Source: Centroberyx gerrardi
Lineage: Eukaryota; Chordata; Actinopteri; Beryciformes; Berycidae
Length of the DNA stretch: 64,000 nt
Direction: 5' to 3'
Assembly (NCBI RefSeq): GCF_048128805.1
Contig: NC_136001.1
Location: forward strand, 6,268,001-6,332,000
Below the pieces are notes generated by a model. That model saw nothing but the letters and a program-made list of their open reading frames with translations. It did no database searches and had not been told where the DNA came from. Numbering within the stretch: the stretch's first letter is position 1; the number at the start of each line of letters is the position of its first letter. Positions 9,369 through 45,629 of the stretch are shown here, piece by piece. Position numbers and translations under genes: made by a program.

Positions 9369-12300
9369 GCTGTGTATTCAGACGCTCCACTGTCCTCTAT
9401 CAGTGGTTCTGTGTTTATGTAACTCGTGTTTGTGAGGAAAATTAAATCAGCAAAATATAATACTAGCCATTAAAAATAGAGCATTTAGATTTTTGTCTTT
9501 ATATTTATATTAGAACAGCTGTAAAGTGGAGTGTTACATACAGCAAAATGTCCCACTGCTGTTATACTGCATATCAGTACTCATGGAATGCCTCCTGTCC
9601 AATCAAATTACTCGAGCGGAACTAACTGTTGTATAATACTATATAATATTAGCCTTGTTGACATTGCCACCAACTGACATCCAGTGAGGTCACAGAGAAA
9701 ATAATCACTCTGACTGAGCTTGAAATGTAGGCATCTCTCTCTCTCTCACTCTTTCACTTTCTCTCAGCTGAAGAAGAAGAGATGAGTCTGGGACAAAGAC
9801 TCCAGGTCTGGCGGTGGAGGTTTTTCACAGCCCTGGACATGCTGGTTGGACACACATGCTTTAATCGGCTGGTCGTCTTCACGCTGGTGATCAACACCGT
9901 CTCTATAGTGGCCCGGGCAGCTGACGCTGTTGAGCTCAGAGCAGGTAGGAAAATATGGTACACCAGCTCATTATTGGGCAGATAATGACCAATTTTTTTT
10001 ATTTTTGTGTGAACTATTACTTTAAAAGAATATAGCTTCAAGCCTTAATTAAGTAAAAGTCAAATGTGTAAATAACATCTTTTCTCAAATTCAAGGATGG
10101 CACCTTGATGTACTGGAGTGTCTGTTCCTGGCGATCTACATCAATGAGTGCGGACTGAAACTCCTGGCCTGGGGGCGGCTCTATTTTAAAAATCCATGGA
10201 ACAATATTGGTAAGACTTCAATATAAATCTAGCAATATTCCCATGTTTTGTATTTCATAATGCAAGACAACCCATCCCAAAACAAACTGTACTTTCTCTG
10301 TTTTCTTCCTGACACTTTCCCTCTCTGTAACTATCCGGCTCACCCAGATTTCATCCTTCTGGTCGTGGCTCTCCTGGACTTGTCCCTGAAACGCATGGGC
10401 TCTCTTGGGGGATCCGATGAAGGCCCGCCCTCGGAAATCGCACAAGTCCTGAAGAACGTGAGAGTGTTCCGGGCCCTGCGAGTGTGCCGGAGTCTACGCC
10501 TCGTGCGGTAGGTCGGGCGCCTAAATGTCTTCACTTTACTTCTTCTCTCATGAATCGTTTGACCATCATGATAAATGCCATGGAGTCTTTTTGGTCCTAA
10601 TATCTTTGCTGTTTGTTGAATTCCCAACAGCCATGTCAGCAGCCTCGAGGCTGTGATGAGAGCCGCTGTCCAGTCTGTCCGGGCCGTGTCGGGCGTCGCC
10701 GTCTACATGATCGTGGTCCACTACATGTTTGCCGTCACTTTCACCAGGTTGTTCAGGGAGTCGGATCCACAGCACTTTGGCTCCTTGTTCAGGAGCATGT
10801 TCACTCTGTTCCAGGTGCTCACTCTGGATGACTGGACCAGCCTCTATTACACCAGCAAGAACAATGGTGAGTGAAGCTTCATGTATTACTGAGCAGCTTC
10901 ATTCCAACATGCTTTACATCCATTTTGAAATTCCTTAGAGAAGATTTGAGAAGCACAGATGATGCTACCCTCAAACATGTAAATATTTTGTGGGAACATG
11001 TCTAAACATGGCTTACTGTAATGGCAACTCATGATGTGCTTTGCTTTCCCTCCAGCAGTCATGTTGTAAGAAGTCATTTGGCAAGTGTTAGGTCTAGATA
11101 TGATTTCTTATCATTTTCATATTCTGTACCATCATCACAAATAATGAACAATGACTCATTTTAATCAACCCATTTTCAGAATTGCCTTATGTTTAATACG
11201 TGTGCAACTGTCAGAGTCAGGATCATACAGTACAAACAACAAACACTGAACAGTTACATGGCACATGCTTTTAAAATGCGCAGCAAGAAACTACAGCACT
11301 AATTGCAAATAGTCCAAATGAGTATTTGTTAGAGGACCTCTCCCTTCATCTTCATTATTAAAAGGAACCTAGGTATTCATGATGGCATAATATGACAAAA
11401 CCAATTTTAATGTGTGACAGGGATTATTGCAGCTCAAAGCTATGAACATTGCAAAATAATCAAAGAAATCACATTTACATCCAAATGATCGTCTTTGAAA
11501 ACTAAATTGAGCCACTGCATCTGAATTCCTCATGCCATGCACAGCATCATTATTTGTTTGAACAGCAGATGGCGACGAAGTGTGATTGCACTCCTGGGAT
11601 TTGACTTTGCATCTGTTGAACAGAAGTATTAGGGGCGGGGCTTTGGATCGGGGTGGGTCTGCTGCTATTGGTCAGATCAAAGATTGAGTGACAGGCTTCT
11701 CAATCTCTGCCAGTCAGTTCCCTTTGTGTGTTGTCCGTCACATTTTGCAACATTCATAGTTTTGGGCTGCAGTAATTGGTGTTTGGCTTGTGATACCAAA
11801 TCTCTTTGCGTTGTAATAAGTTAACAATACTCTTGTCATGGTATTTGTCCTGACTTGTGACTTACAGTCATCTATTTAATCATTTCAGGTGCACCTCACA
11901 TTATCATCTTCCTGGTCCTGTACATCATGATACAGTGCTGCGTAGGGCTGGGTATCGTTTAAAAAATTATGATACCAGTACCAATACCAGTACCCTTAAA
12001 GTGATACCGATACCATTAGAGTACTTCATTCGATACCTTTTTTTTAACGTTTTGGTGGCATCTCGGCACGCTGAACTGCCAACTCCGTCACACACACCGC
12101 GCTCGACTTCACCACCACAGACTGTATGGGTTGTAGCTGCTGCGGTAGTGGGCCAATCACACGTCGCATTAAATCCAAGAACGCTTGCGGTGATTGGCTG
12201 CGAGCAAAACCATACAAATAGTCATTTCTTTCTAGATCTGTGTACAAAAAGTATCGAATGCAGGTATCGTTTGACTGGAGAAGTTTTGATACTACTTGGT

Positions 12301-13500
12301 ACTGGGTTATTTCGGTCAATACCTTAAAGGTATCAAGTACCGATACCCAGCCCTAGTGCTGCGTATTCCTCAAGTAAGTTGGCAGGTTTACATGCACATT
12401 AATATTCTGAATATGAGCTTATTCCAGGGATCTGCTGTTTACCTGGAATGATCAGTAACTACTGTTTTCATATAGCTGTATACATGGAAACAGGTCACTG
12501 TGTTAAATAGTGGTGCATCATTTGATGCTCGTGACTCTGTGGAAACACTAAACCCAACAATAAACAACAACAACAAGCATATTCAGGCTTTTCTGATTCA
12601 GGATGTGGGCTTATCCCGGTTATTGTAAACAGAATATGGTGTATGGAACATTTAATATCCTGAATATAAATGTAAATAATGTATTTTACAATTTTCAGTC
12701 TGTCCATTGCTCTGGTGGTGGATGAATATCAGCACATAACTGCGTCCCAAATTCAAAAGGTATATGCTCTACAACAAATAATATGACAATATAAAATGTA
12801 AGGGATTGTAATTTGGAGTTATTAACAGTAGACATAAAACATGCTTTAAATTTCATCACATGAATAATGTCAAAATGTCACTTACAGAATTCACAGAAGG
12901 ACGACAACAAAGAGCAGGAAACAGGTTGGTTCAGAATTCTGCTTCAAGTATGAGCTTCCAAGAGGGGAAATGCTGTTGATCTGATGGATCAGTGAGAGGA
13001 GAATGTTTGTCACATGTCATGTATCACATCTTCAGAGCCTCAGAACAAGGAGCCACAGTCAGAGCAGCAGGTGCTTGAGGAGACACTCAGACAGACCTAT
13101 GGCGACACTGAAGAAGGGAAAAGGTGAGGCGTTCTCCTGGACACACTGAAAATTACACACTGATTCTTCATGATTAGATCCAAATGGATCGATTGGGTAT
13201 TTGGGTTTGCTTTGTGACTCGCAGGAAGACGCAGCTAGTCAGCAGGTACCTGACATTACTGGCAGAGATAGAGGAGACCACCGAAGAATACCGCTCCCAG
13301 GCCGCTCTTCTGGATCTGCTCGTAGACTCCTTTGTTGAGGTACTGAGCTGTTTGATTCATCTGCTGTTTGATTCATCTGCTGTTTGATTCATCTGCTGTT
13401 TGATTCATCTGCTGGAACCATGGCTGCTGCAAGATGCTGAAACACTGCTGTTCTCTTTCAGGCACCAGAAGAGGAAGTCCTGGGCTCAGACGACAATTAA
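8929..13500 (+). CDS. catsper1: Cation channel sperm-associated protein 1 (CatSper1), exon 6 disrupted
   Basis: CatSper1 is a pore-forming subunit of the alkalinisation- and voltage-sensitive Ca2+ channel of the sperm flagellar membrane. Eleven coding exons, bounded by GT–AG sites, give a 378-aa frame once the exon 6 insertion is ignored. S1 (about 38–60) starts near CFNRLVVFTLVINTVS. S2/S3 carry LDVLECLFLAIYINECGLK and WNNIDFILLVVALLDL. S4 has six arginines at every third position (R151 to R166). The pore loop has the TLDDW filter (230–234). S6 reads IIIFLVLYIMIQCCVFLN. The tail has a coiled-coil-like RYLTLLAEIEETTEEYRSQ and ends GSDDN. Filter, RESDP turret and tail resemble mammalian CATSPER1 more than CATSPER2–4. 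The start at 8929 is tentative: it is the first ATG in its exon, and an upstream exon at 8089–8324 is possible. A 413-bp hAT MITE (11943–12355) sits inside codon 263 and gives a stop at 11960 if not spliced out. All other junctions are intact. Confidence 0.85.
9331..9367 (+). repeat. (TG)n microsatellite
   Basis: Uninterrupted TG dinucleotide run within catsper1 intron 1. It follows a segment (9170–9260) with TTCAATTCAATGTGCTTTAT, a phrase common at the ends of dispersed fish repeats. Confidence 0.9.
9768..9944 (+). CDS. catsper1: catsper1 coding exon 2 (S1)
   Basis: Codons 16–75: acidic EEEEM linker, a short basic stretch (RLQVWRWRFF), then transmembrane segment S1. Acceptor TCTCAG, donor GTAGGA. 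Confidence 0.85.
10096..10209 (+). CDS. catsper1: catsper1 coding exon 3 (S2)
   Basis: Codons 75–113 cover S2 (LECLFLAIYINECGLKLLAW) and the S2–S3 loop ending at PWNNI. Acceptor TCAAG, donor GTAAGA. Confidence 0.85.
10348..10507 (+). CDS. catsper1: catsper1 coding exon 4 (S3–S4 voltage sensor)
   Basis: Codons 113–166. S3 (DFILLVVALLDLSL), a Gly/Pro-rich loop, then S4 reading RVFRALRVCRSLRLVR, with arginine at every third residue; the sixth arginine is completed by the next exon. Donor GTAGGT. Confidence 0.88.
10631..10866 (+). CDS. catsper1: catsper1 coding exon 5 (S5 and pore filter)
   Basis: Codons 166–245: S5 (AVYMIVVHYMFAVTFTRLF), the RESDPQHF turret and the pore helix with FTLFQVLTLDDWTSLY. 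The T-x-D-x-W filter is the CatSper signature. Donor GTGAGT. Confidence 0.9.
11889..12373 (+). CDS. catsper1: catsper1 coding exon 6 (S6), split by an hAT MITE
   Basis: The ancestral exon is 64 nt: 11889–11942 plus 12364–12373, with the second target-duplication copy (12356–12363) removed. It encodes APHIIIFLVLYIMIQCC, then VFL and the first two bases of the S6 asparagine codon. Donor GTAAGT at 12374. In the present sequence a 413-bp element plus a duplicated octamer interrupts codon 263. Read through, the frame continues GLGIV and stops at 11960–11962. Confidence 0.85.
11935..11942. repeat. 8-bp target site duplication, left copy
   Basis: GTGCTGCG, identical to 12356–12363. It is original coding sequence of catsper1 exon 6. 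Confidence 0.93.
11943..12355. mobile_element. hAT-type MITE inserted in catsper1 exon 6
   Basis: 413 bp bounded by perfect 15-bp terminal inverted repeats (TAGGGCTGGGTATCG and its complement) and flanked by an identical 8-bp duplication, the hAT signature. The interior contains repeated GATACCAGTACC-like subterminal motifs and no transposase. Perfect termini and duplication suggest a relatively recent insertion. The ends resemble the TAGGGCTG-type ends of the element at 36908–37982. Confidence 0.92.
12356..12363. repeat. 8-bp target site duplication, right copy
   Basis: GTGCTGCG, identical to 11935–11942. Its first base completes a CCCTAG that could act as a splice acceptor. Confidence 0.93.
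12699..12759 (+). CDS. catsper1: catsper1 coding exon 7 (end of S6)
   Basis: Codons 266–286: completes the S6 asparagine and continues LSIALVVDEYQHITASQIQK, matching the position of the mammalian FLNLVITVLVDSFQ region. Acceptor TTTTCAG, donor GTATAT. Confidence 0.85.
12888..12924 (+). CDS. catsper1: catsper1 coding exon 8
   Basis: Codons 287–299, a charged linker (NSQKDDNKEQET). Acceptor CTTACAG, donor GTTGGT. Called from frame continuity between exons 7 and 9. Confidence 0.7.
13036..13123 (+). CDS. catsper1: catsper1 coding exon 9
   Basis: Codons 299–328, a hydrophilic Glu/Gln-rich linker (PQNKEPQSEQQVLEETLRQ). Acceptor CTTCAG, donor GTGAGG. Confidence 0.78.
13225..13339 (+). CDS. catsper1: catsper1 coding exon 10 (C-terminal helix)
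   Basis: Codons 328–366 include RYLTLLAEIEETTEEYRSQ and AALLDLLVDSFVE, which align with the mammalian CATSPER1 C-terminal helix. Acceptor CTCGCAG, donor GTACTG. Confidence 0.87.
13340..13415 (+). repeat. 17-bp tandem repeat (about four units)
   Basis: Unit CTGTTTGATTCATCTG plus one base, repeated directly after the exon 10 donor within the short last intron of catsper1. Confidence 0.85.
13462..13500 (+). CDS. catsper1: catsper1 terminal coding exon 11
   Basis: Codons 367–378 (APEEEVLGSDDN) and TAA at 13498–13500. The acidic end parallels the acidic C-terminus of mammalian CATSPER1. Acceptor TTTCAG. Confidence 0.85.
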   Translation, partial: APEEEVLGSDDN

Positions 13501-13620
13501 ACAATCAGTTCAATTCATTATATCCATTTTATTATATCAATTATCATATTAATCAATCTTATCATATCAATCATTATATCAGTAATTCATTAATTCATTA
13601 TTTCATTATTTCAAGTAATC

Positions 13621-13626
13621 AATAAA
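13621..13626 (+). terminator. catsper1: catsper1 polyadenylation signal
   Basis: AATAAA lies about 120 nt after the stop codon, the first canonical signal after catsper1. Confidence 0.7.
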
Positions 13627-13639
13627 GTCATTTCTGCAA

Positions 13640-14960
13640 CAGCAGTGGAGCCTCACATTTTTATCCATTTTCAGCTCATGGTAAAGCACAATGATTGGTC
13701 TTTTCTAATCACTGGATTGGTCTTCTTCAAATGTGAGACTGTCTTGTAATGCTTAATACCCCTGAGAATGTTTCACCCATTGAAAACGGAACATGTAGAA
13801 TGAAACGTATTTTGAAAGAAATGTTTACTTTACCCTACATACAGTATAACAATTTGTCTTGGATCATCTCTTAAATAAGTCTTATCTGTCATCATATTGT
13901 AGTTCATTGCCCTCAGTTACTTTTCTCCATCTTACCTCGGTTATTACATTTTACCTTCATTAATTACATGTTTTTCCAGTCACAAATATCAATATTGTGT
14001 TTTTAATTCTACAAGTCAGTCTTACAGAATATACATGATACATTTTTGAATGTCTCTTCCTTGTGAGTACTTCCTGACAACATTGACTAAAGCCACACAG
14101 TCCAAGTTAACCAACATGCTGTTGCCTCAGTGTAGAGATAGTATTGCTTGTAGCCATTATTAATCTGCTGCAGTACTGATTTAAGACATGGGATTGACCT
14201 ACACTGGATCAAAGGTGAGTCTCCTCACAACATTTGACCATGACATAAATATTAGAGCTCTCTGATCAATTTAAATGCAAGTTTTGCTAGTGAAAAAAAT
14301 CAGTTCATCTATTATCATAAATAATATTCTGGGTTTGTTTGGTGTCACAGCAACACCAAGGTTTACTTGAGTTTGCAAGTAGTTATTAGTATCTAGACTC
14401 TTGTCATAGCAAAAATTTCTATATGCTTGATCTCCCACAGTGCCCAGGAACACACCTGGTTGGAAATAGACTCAATGCCATTTACATAGATAATACACAT
14501 TATCAGTATGTAACTCAAGCAGGTTAACTCAAGTTGGACATCTAAAGATACATTTATAGACAGTACAATAAATTAGAAACACCAAAGCCCAAATATATTC
14601 ATAACTTTAATAGGATAAATAAAAGTACATAGTTTCAAGACATAAATCTAAAACAATGAGTAGATGCATAGAACTGCATATGCTACATGTAATTGGTCAA
14701 CTACAGATCGTAGTAGTTGCTGATTGAAAACAATACGTCATTTAAGGAAGTGGGGGCGATGCCTGTCACGTGGTACTGTCAGCTTCCTGTTTACCGCCTG
14801 TTGTACCTTGAGACAGCAGTACACAGATTGCAACACCACTCTCCAGTACTGGGATTTTAATCCAGAACAACAGATACAGTGTTGAGATCCTGCAGCTACA
14901 GTACTGATCACTGTATACATTTATTATGTTTGTTGTTGTCGTCGCGATAACTAAGGAGAT
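13640..14960. other. Intergenic region between catsper1 and mtmr14
   Basis: AT-rich with no recognisable exon or structured element. The short open frames lack protein character. Confidence 0.5.
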
Positions 14961-15486
14961 ATGAGGACGTGACATTGAGGAAACGTGAGCAGGCCGGGCA
15001 GGATCCTGGAGGTTTCCTGACTCCTGCTGACTGGAGTTCAGCAGAGATTGGGTTCACACCTCGTCTAGTCAGTAAACAAAACAGTAGTGATGTAGGAGCG
15101 ACTAAAACGTTTGAAAATCTATCTCCAATAAGTGTACGGCGGACTTGGATTTAAGTGTATCGCCAGCGAAAACGAATACGGCTCTGAAGCTGAGCTAGCT
15201 AGCCAGTTAGCTAGTCGTGCTAGCTCCAGTAGCAGTAGCCGTTGTTGTGGTGAGGTTGGCTGGCTGTGCAGGCTGGCTAACGGCTTGTGTTTGGGGGGTG
15301 TAGCAGCTCACCGGTGCCCTGAATTCGGGAAGACTCCCCGGCTCCGGCCCCCTCAAGCGGGCAGTCAGGAAGAAACTGGCTGGGAAGGGATGGCCTGGTC
15401 GGTCCTCCCGTTCCCAAGGACAAGGCGCTGCGGTGTTTGAAGGAGGGCGAGTCCGGATAGAGCCCACCACCGCAGGTCGAGGCACT
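14960..15486 (+). promoter_or_regulatory. mtmr14: mtmr14 promoter / 5' UTR region
   Basis: Composition rises in G+C and CpG toward the mtmr14 start, with no TATA box evident. The start site cannot be placed precisely. The first coding exon is continuous with this GC-rich leader. Confidence 0.5.
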
Positions 15487-40779
<25,293 letters not shown>

Positions 40780-40923
40780 GAGACCTCCGGCCCCCCCCTC
40801 GGCTACGACCCGCTTCCATCCATCCCGCGACCCCGCCGGGTTTCTATCCGCGTGGGTCGAAGCGTCGTCTCCTATCCGCCCTCGACCCAACCGGGGACGA
40901 CTCACCACGTCTGGACTTAATAC

Positions 40924-40929
40924 AATAAA
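40924..40929 (+). terminator. mtmr14: mtmr14 proximal polyadenylation signal
   Basis: AATAAA 145 nt after the stop codon, followed downstream by T-rich sequence. Confidence 0.55.
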
Positions 40930-43666
40930 GTGCCAAACTTCTCAATTCTATCCTGGGGCAGAAGCATTAATTTTACGTTTTACGTTTACGCCCTGGATTT
41001 TTCTTTTTTGTGTTTTTGTCGTCGTCGCCTGTGCCGTTCCACGTTTTTTCTTTGGACTTTTTTTTTTCCGTGTTCAGTCTTGTACATGTTTGTCAAATTC
41101 AGGGAGTGGTGATTATGGCGGGAGTGGGTTTCAGCCACAGTATCAAAAAGGGATACCCAGTTAGCTTTCTAGATGTTAAAATACTCATGGCTCAGAACCT
41201 AGTGTCTGCCTTAAGATAGGTTTTCCCTGTTACAGGCAGAATATAAAGCATTCTTCCTTGCTCCGTTCTTCCTTACCTGTTCATAAATGTGTTGTTTTTT
41301 TTCTGGGAGTCATTGCAATGACCGTCCTTGGTGCAGAAGGCTATATGTTCTCTTGTTTTTGTGCTGCTATTCTTCGCTGATCCAAGCAGAAGAAAGATCT
41401 TCAGTTCTGGTGGATGCTGAAGTCGAGATAAACACAGCACTTAATGTGTTCTGACGGAAACTTGTTTTTCTGTTCCAAATTTGGCACAGAGGATTGAAAT
41501 AAGAATATCTGGTCAGTTTTTTTGTAGCTTGATTTTAAAGATATGATTTACAGCCTTGGGTGGAGGGGGTCTAGATTTAATTAGATGCCACCTGAGTTTT
41601 ATCTGAATTTTGGGAGTTTTAAATTCGCCTTTTCGAGACCGTTTTATTTCCATTGTTTTGTTTTGTCACCAGAGCATTTTCAGGGTGTCTTCCGTTCCCT
41701 GAGTTACCTCACATAGCACAATTTCCGAGATCTCAACCTAGGAGCTGAAGCGATGAAAGTCCCATTCAGAGATATCCAGAGCCCCCTCTGTTATCTTTTC
41801 ACCTTGCCAGTCTAACGTCTCTAATATCTCTCTACTATGTAGCTAGTCGTCTTTCCTCCATCAGCAGCACTGACATGGTAGCACACGAGGCGCTGAGCGT
41901 TGTGGTAGCTGTAGATGAGTTTATATTGCTGTGACCCAGTGGCCTTCTCAATGCTCTTCCTCGCTGCACTCCAAACCAGTGACCCAAGGTCCTGGCAGTG
42001 CAGTGATTTCCGCCCACCTATTATCACACACATGTTCTTCAAGAGCATGTGCCTTCTTTCAGGTTACACATGGAAGGACATTGCTGCCTGGGCTGCACTG
42101 GGCAGATTCACAGTCTGAAGTCATTTTTGTCAGGAGAGATTTCTTCTCAATCAAAACAGATTTTTTTTTTGTTTGTTTTTTTTTCAAGAAGCTGGCTTGT
42201 TGGTGTTGCCAAACGGTTTTGACGGCTGCTATACCTCAGGACCTTTTGTTGTGCCTTTTTATCTTCAGTAACGACGGAACAGATTCCTACTCCTCTGGTC
42301 CGGTTTCAGGTGTATTTCTGTTTCTTAAATGGTTTTAAGAGCTTGGGGGTTTGCGGCCGATTTGTCACGGAAGTCTAGGTTGTAGACCGTTGGCAGCGTT
42401 AACTTTACAGTTAAGCATTTCATAGTGGTCAGGTTAACTGCCAAGCCTGTTTCTCCTTTATCAATCATGTGGTTGCAAGACTATTAGCACCGTCTTAGTC
42501 CTAGTCTTAGGATTTCAGTCAGTCGACCACATCAGTCCACCTACACACCCAGACGAGTGAGACTCTAGTTACACTAGAGAAAGAGACAAAAGGAGATTTT
42601 CACATCCGCTTTTGAAGACAACTCTAGCTGAAGAGACTTTCTGTCGGGTTTGGCAGAATCTGAGTCTTACTTCGACCTTCTACATTCGGAGGCGGTTGCT
42701 ACATTCTAAGCTGAATTCTGCTTTCTTTATAGGAAGTCTTTGGTTAGAGCTGTTTTTGAAGCCCATTTTTGGCCAGTGAAATGATCTTGAGATACACAGT
42801 TACGGAGTGAGGTGTGGCCCCCCAAAATTGCCCCAGTTTCCCTGAGCAGCTGAGTTGAGATTGAATCCTTTTTTCTTAACACAGTAAGGAATTTAAAATC
42901 TAGTTTGGTTAAAGAAAAAAAACAACAAAGTATTTGATTCCATCAAATCTATCTACAACTCAACGGAGAGCAATCTGTCCGGCTTTATATGAGAGAAGTC
43001 AACCAACACTGTCGTTTCTGCAAAAGGCACGCCTTTATCTCCCTGTCATGCTTTAAGCTCCTCTTTTATGTTCAATATGTCATTTCACAAGGTAGCAACA
43101 GTTGGTGTCAAAATGAGCGATATCTTCACTGGAGATGATTCCTAATCCGGTATAAGATTCATATTATTTGCTTCGTTTTGGCATCAGCAGGGTTTTTACT
43201 GTCTGTTTGTAGCAGATAAGCAGCGCAGCACAGGACACCTCACTAATAATGCAAGGAAGCCAATATAGTCATCTTAAAATTGCTGAAAATGGACATGTCA
43301 CCAAAATCCTTAATCCTCAGATATCTTCACATACTTAATGTAATTTCCCCACTGGTCAATATTTCTCACCCACTTTAGTTTTGCATGACATTTTCCCAGT
43401 TTATCTAAATCGTGGCATATGGTTTGATTTGTTTTACAAAACTTCAGAATGATCGTTTTTTTTTCTTTTTGATTTCATTGAAATGCTGCATTGCACTCAT
43501 TGTCCTTATATTTTCTGTGTAAAGAGATTGAGTTTTTTTTCTTTTTCTTTGTACAGTCGATGCATTTTTAAGTAATTTTATCATTTTGTTATAAAATTGC
43601 TGTTAATTGTTGGCAGAGACGATAGGCTACATTGAAAGGTGAACTGAGCAGCAGGTGGCAATTACA

Positions 43667-43672
43667 AATAAA
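43667..43672 (+). terminator. mtmr14: mtmr14 distal polyadenylation signal
   Basis: AATAAA followed by GT/T-rich sequence (TTTGTTGACTTGCATGTTGT) and by a change in composition. Confidence 0.55.
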
Positions 43673-43689
43673 GAAAAAACTGACAACAC

Positions 43690-45620
43690 ATTTGTTGACT
43701 TGCATGTTGTCTTATCTTGTTCAGATGAATGGGCTTAAGCAGCACATCTGTTAATAGATTTATTCCTCTACATCTGTTTTATTCATCATCATCCATGGTG
43801 TGAACTCTAAAATGCATTAACTATTTACACCACTTAAACCACCACGAGAAGCTGAGCTGAGGTTGAATCTCTTTTCTTAATGGAGTAAATTATAGTTTTG
43901 TAAATCAGTATTTTCTTCCCAACCACTGCATATATCAGTTATTAAACTGGACTTTTCCAATTTGTTCATTTTATACTTTTAAATTGACAAAATTGAAAGC
44001 AAGTCCAGCTATAGCACAACTTCATGTGATAATTTATTGATCCATTGAACCCAGTCCTGTGGTTGAAGGGTAGTTTCTGTAACCACCAGACCTCCCTGCT
44101 GCCTCCGAGGCTTGAACTCTAAAATGTTTCAACTAATAATGTATTAATGTGTTAACTATTTATACCATTAAACGGCTGTTGGCAGGCCTAAGCTATTTAT
44201 GGAATATGCTACTTAGATAAAACCTGTTAAATGTAATGGGAATTGGAGATGTATGAGGGATGATTAATGCCACAGAGGAGGAGGAGATGCTGGGCGATCA
44301 GCCTTTACACTCCTCTCGTCTCAGAACGAGGGATGGACCTCCTCTCTCCTCCCACACAGCCAGTGGAAGGAGGAGTGGCAGGTTGAGGTGAAGCTCCTCC
44401 TCCTGCTTCCCCACTTTTGCATCCAGTTTCTCCTGCTGCTTCTCCTCTTTATCTCCTCTGTCTCCTTCACCATCACCTCCCGCTACTTCTCCACCTCCTT
44501 TTACTGCTTCTCTTCTTTTGCTTCTCCTGTGCCCGATCCCCATGTCCTCCCTATGCCCTGAGCACTGAGCCCTCACAGACTTTAATTGACATCACCTGCC
44601 GCTCTGCGTAAATGCGTGTGTTGCCGTGACAACGTCAGACGCTATCTCCCGTCAATGAATCAGTTTGTAATCTACTTTTTGTGTTTTTGTTTAAGCAGCA
44701 TTATTAAGCTCAAATGAGAAAAATGTTGATGAATAATGTTAAGTAGCTTAGGTATAGCCTATGTTTTGCAACACTGCAAAGTGTATACGATGCTAATGAA
44801 GGTAGAAAATACTCAAAAACATAAAAGAAACAGTAGGAGGCATCTTGAAAGCAAACCTACTTAATGAGTGCTTTAAGTAAAAAGTGCATTAGGAAGCAAA
44901 AGAACACAAGCATAGGCTATATTACATGCTGCTAATATCAGCGACATGTAATATAACCCTCTTTTCTGTTTTAATGTTTTCTCTTAACTATCTTGCATGT
45001 AGTTTGACCTTTTTATGCTTGTTTCTCTCTAAGTTCTTATTTCCTTAATTGTGGGTTTTTTTGTATTGGGTTGCTGATATTTTCCACATACATCAATATA
45101 ATGTCACAAACGCTATGAACTGTGGGTAATTCCCGCAAGCAGTCTCCTACTCATCCTCCTGCTGCTTCTCATCCTCCTGTGTCTTCTATCTCTTTCCCCT
45201 TCTCCTCCTTTTTCTCCTTCTGGTTTTTTCCTTTCTTTCTTCTTCTAATACTTCTCTATCTCCTCCTCCTCCCTCTCCCCCTTCTGCTTCTCTTCCTTCT
45301 CCTCCTCCAGCTTCTTCTCCTCCTTTTCCTGCTTCAGCTCCTTCTCCTTTTCTCCTGTTTCTCTTCCTTTTTCTCCTGGTTGGTCCGACTTTTTCATCTT
45401 CTCCTGCCTCCCCCCCTCCCTCTTTGCTTCTCCTCCTTCCCCTCCTGCTTCTCCTCCTTATAATGGTAATCAAATGAATAAATAAGTATTTATATAGTAA
45501 TCATCTGAAAGCAGAGTTCAAGTGATTTACAGAAAGGCATAAAAACAACCAGTAAAATAAGGAGGTAAAAAAAAAAAAAAAAAAGGAGGCTTTTCAAAAG
45601 AAAGCCTTGTCCTCCTGCTG
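43690..45620. other. Intergenic mtmr14–cpne9 interval with pyrimidine tracts
   Basis: Two pyrimidine-rich blocks dominated by CTCCTC and CTTCTC lie at about 44395–44530 and 45150–45465. Frames there encode Leu/Ser/Phe or Arg/Glu low-complexity peptides and are not genes. The rest is unremarkable. Confidence 0.6.
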
Positions 45621-45629
45621 CTGCTTCTC

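Larger units (their letters stand above)
40780..43690 (+). other. mtmr14: mtmr14 3' UTR (inferred)
   Basis: About 2.9 kb of T-rich, stop-dense sequence with no recognisable TE termini, unlike neighbouring non-coding DNA. It ends at a second AATAAA. This suggests a long 3' UTR rather than intergenic DNA. Confidence 0.55.

Noticed and set aside
9331..9422. Poly Val-Cys frames at (TG)n and poly Ser-Leu / Arg-Glu frames at (TC)n arrays throughout
   Set aside because: Simple translation of dinucleotide repeats, not proteins.
11857..12327. 156-codon frame overlapping catsper1 exon 6 and the MITE
   Set aside because: It reads a different frame from the CatSper1 S6 exon and is mostly MITE sequence. 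The conserved S6 frame is the one that stops at 11960.
44298..45473. Low-complexity frames (Arg/Glu/Gly or Leu/Phe) on both strands
   Set aside because: Direct consequence of CTCCTC/GAGGAG tracts. No composition or splice evidence for coding.
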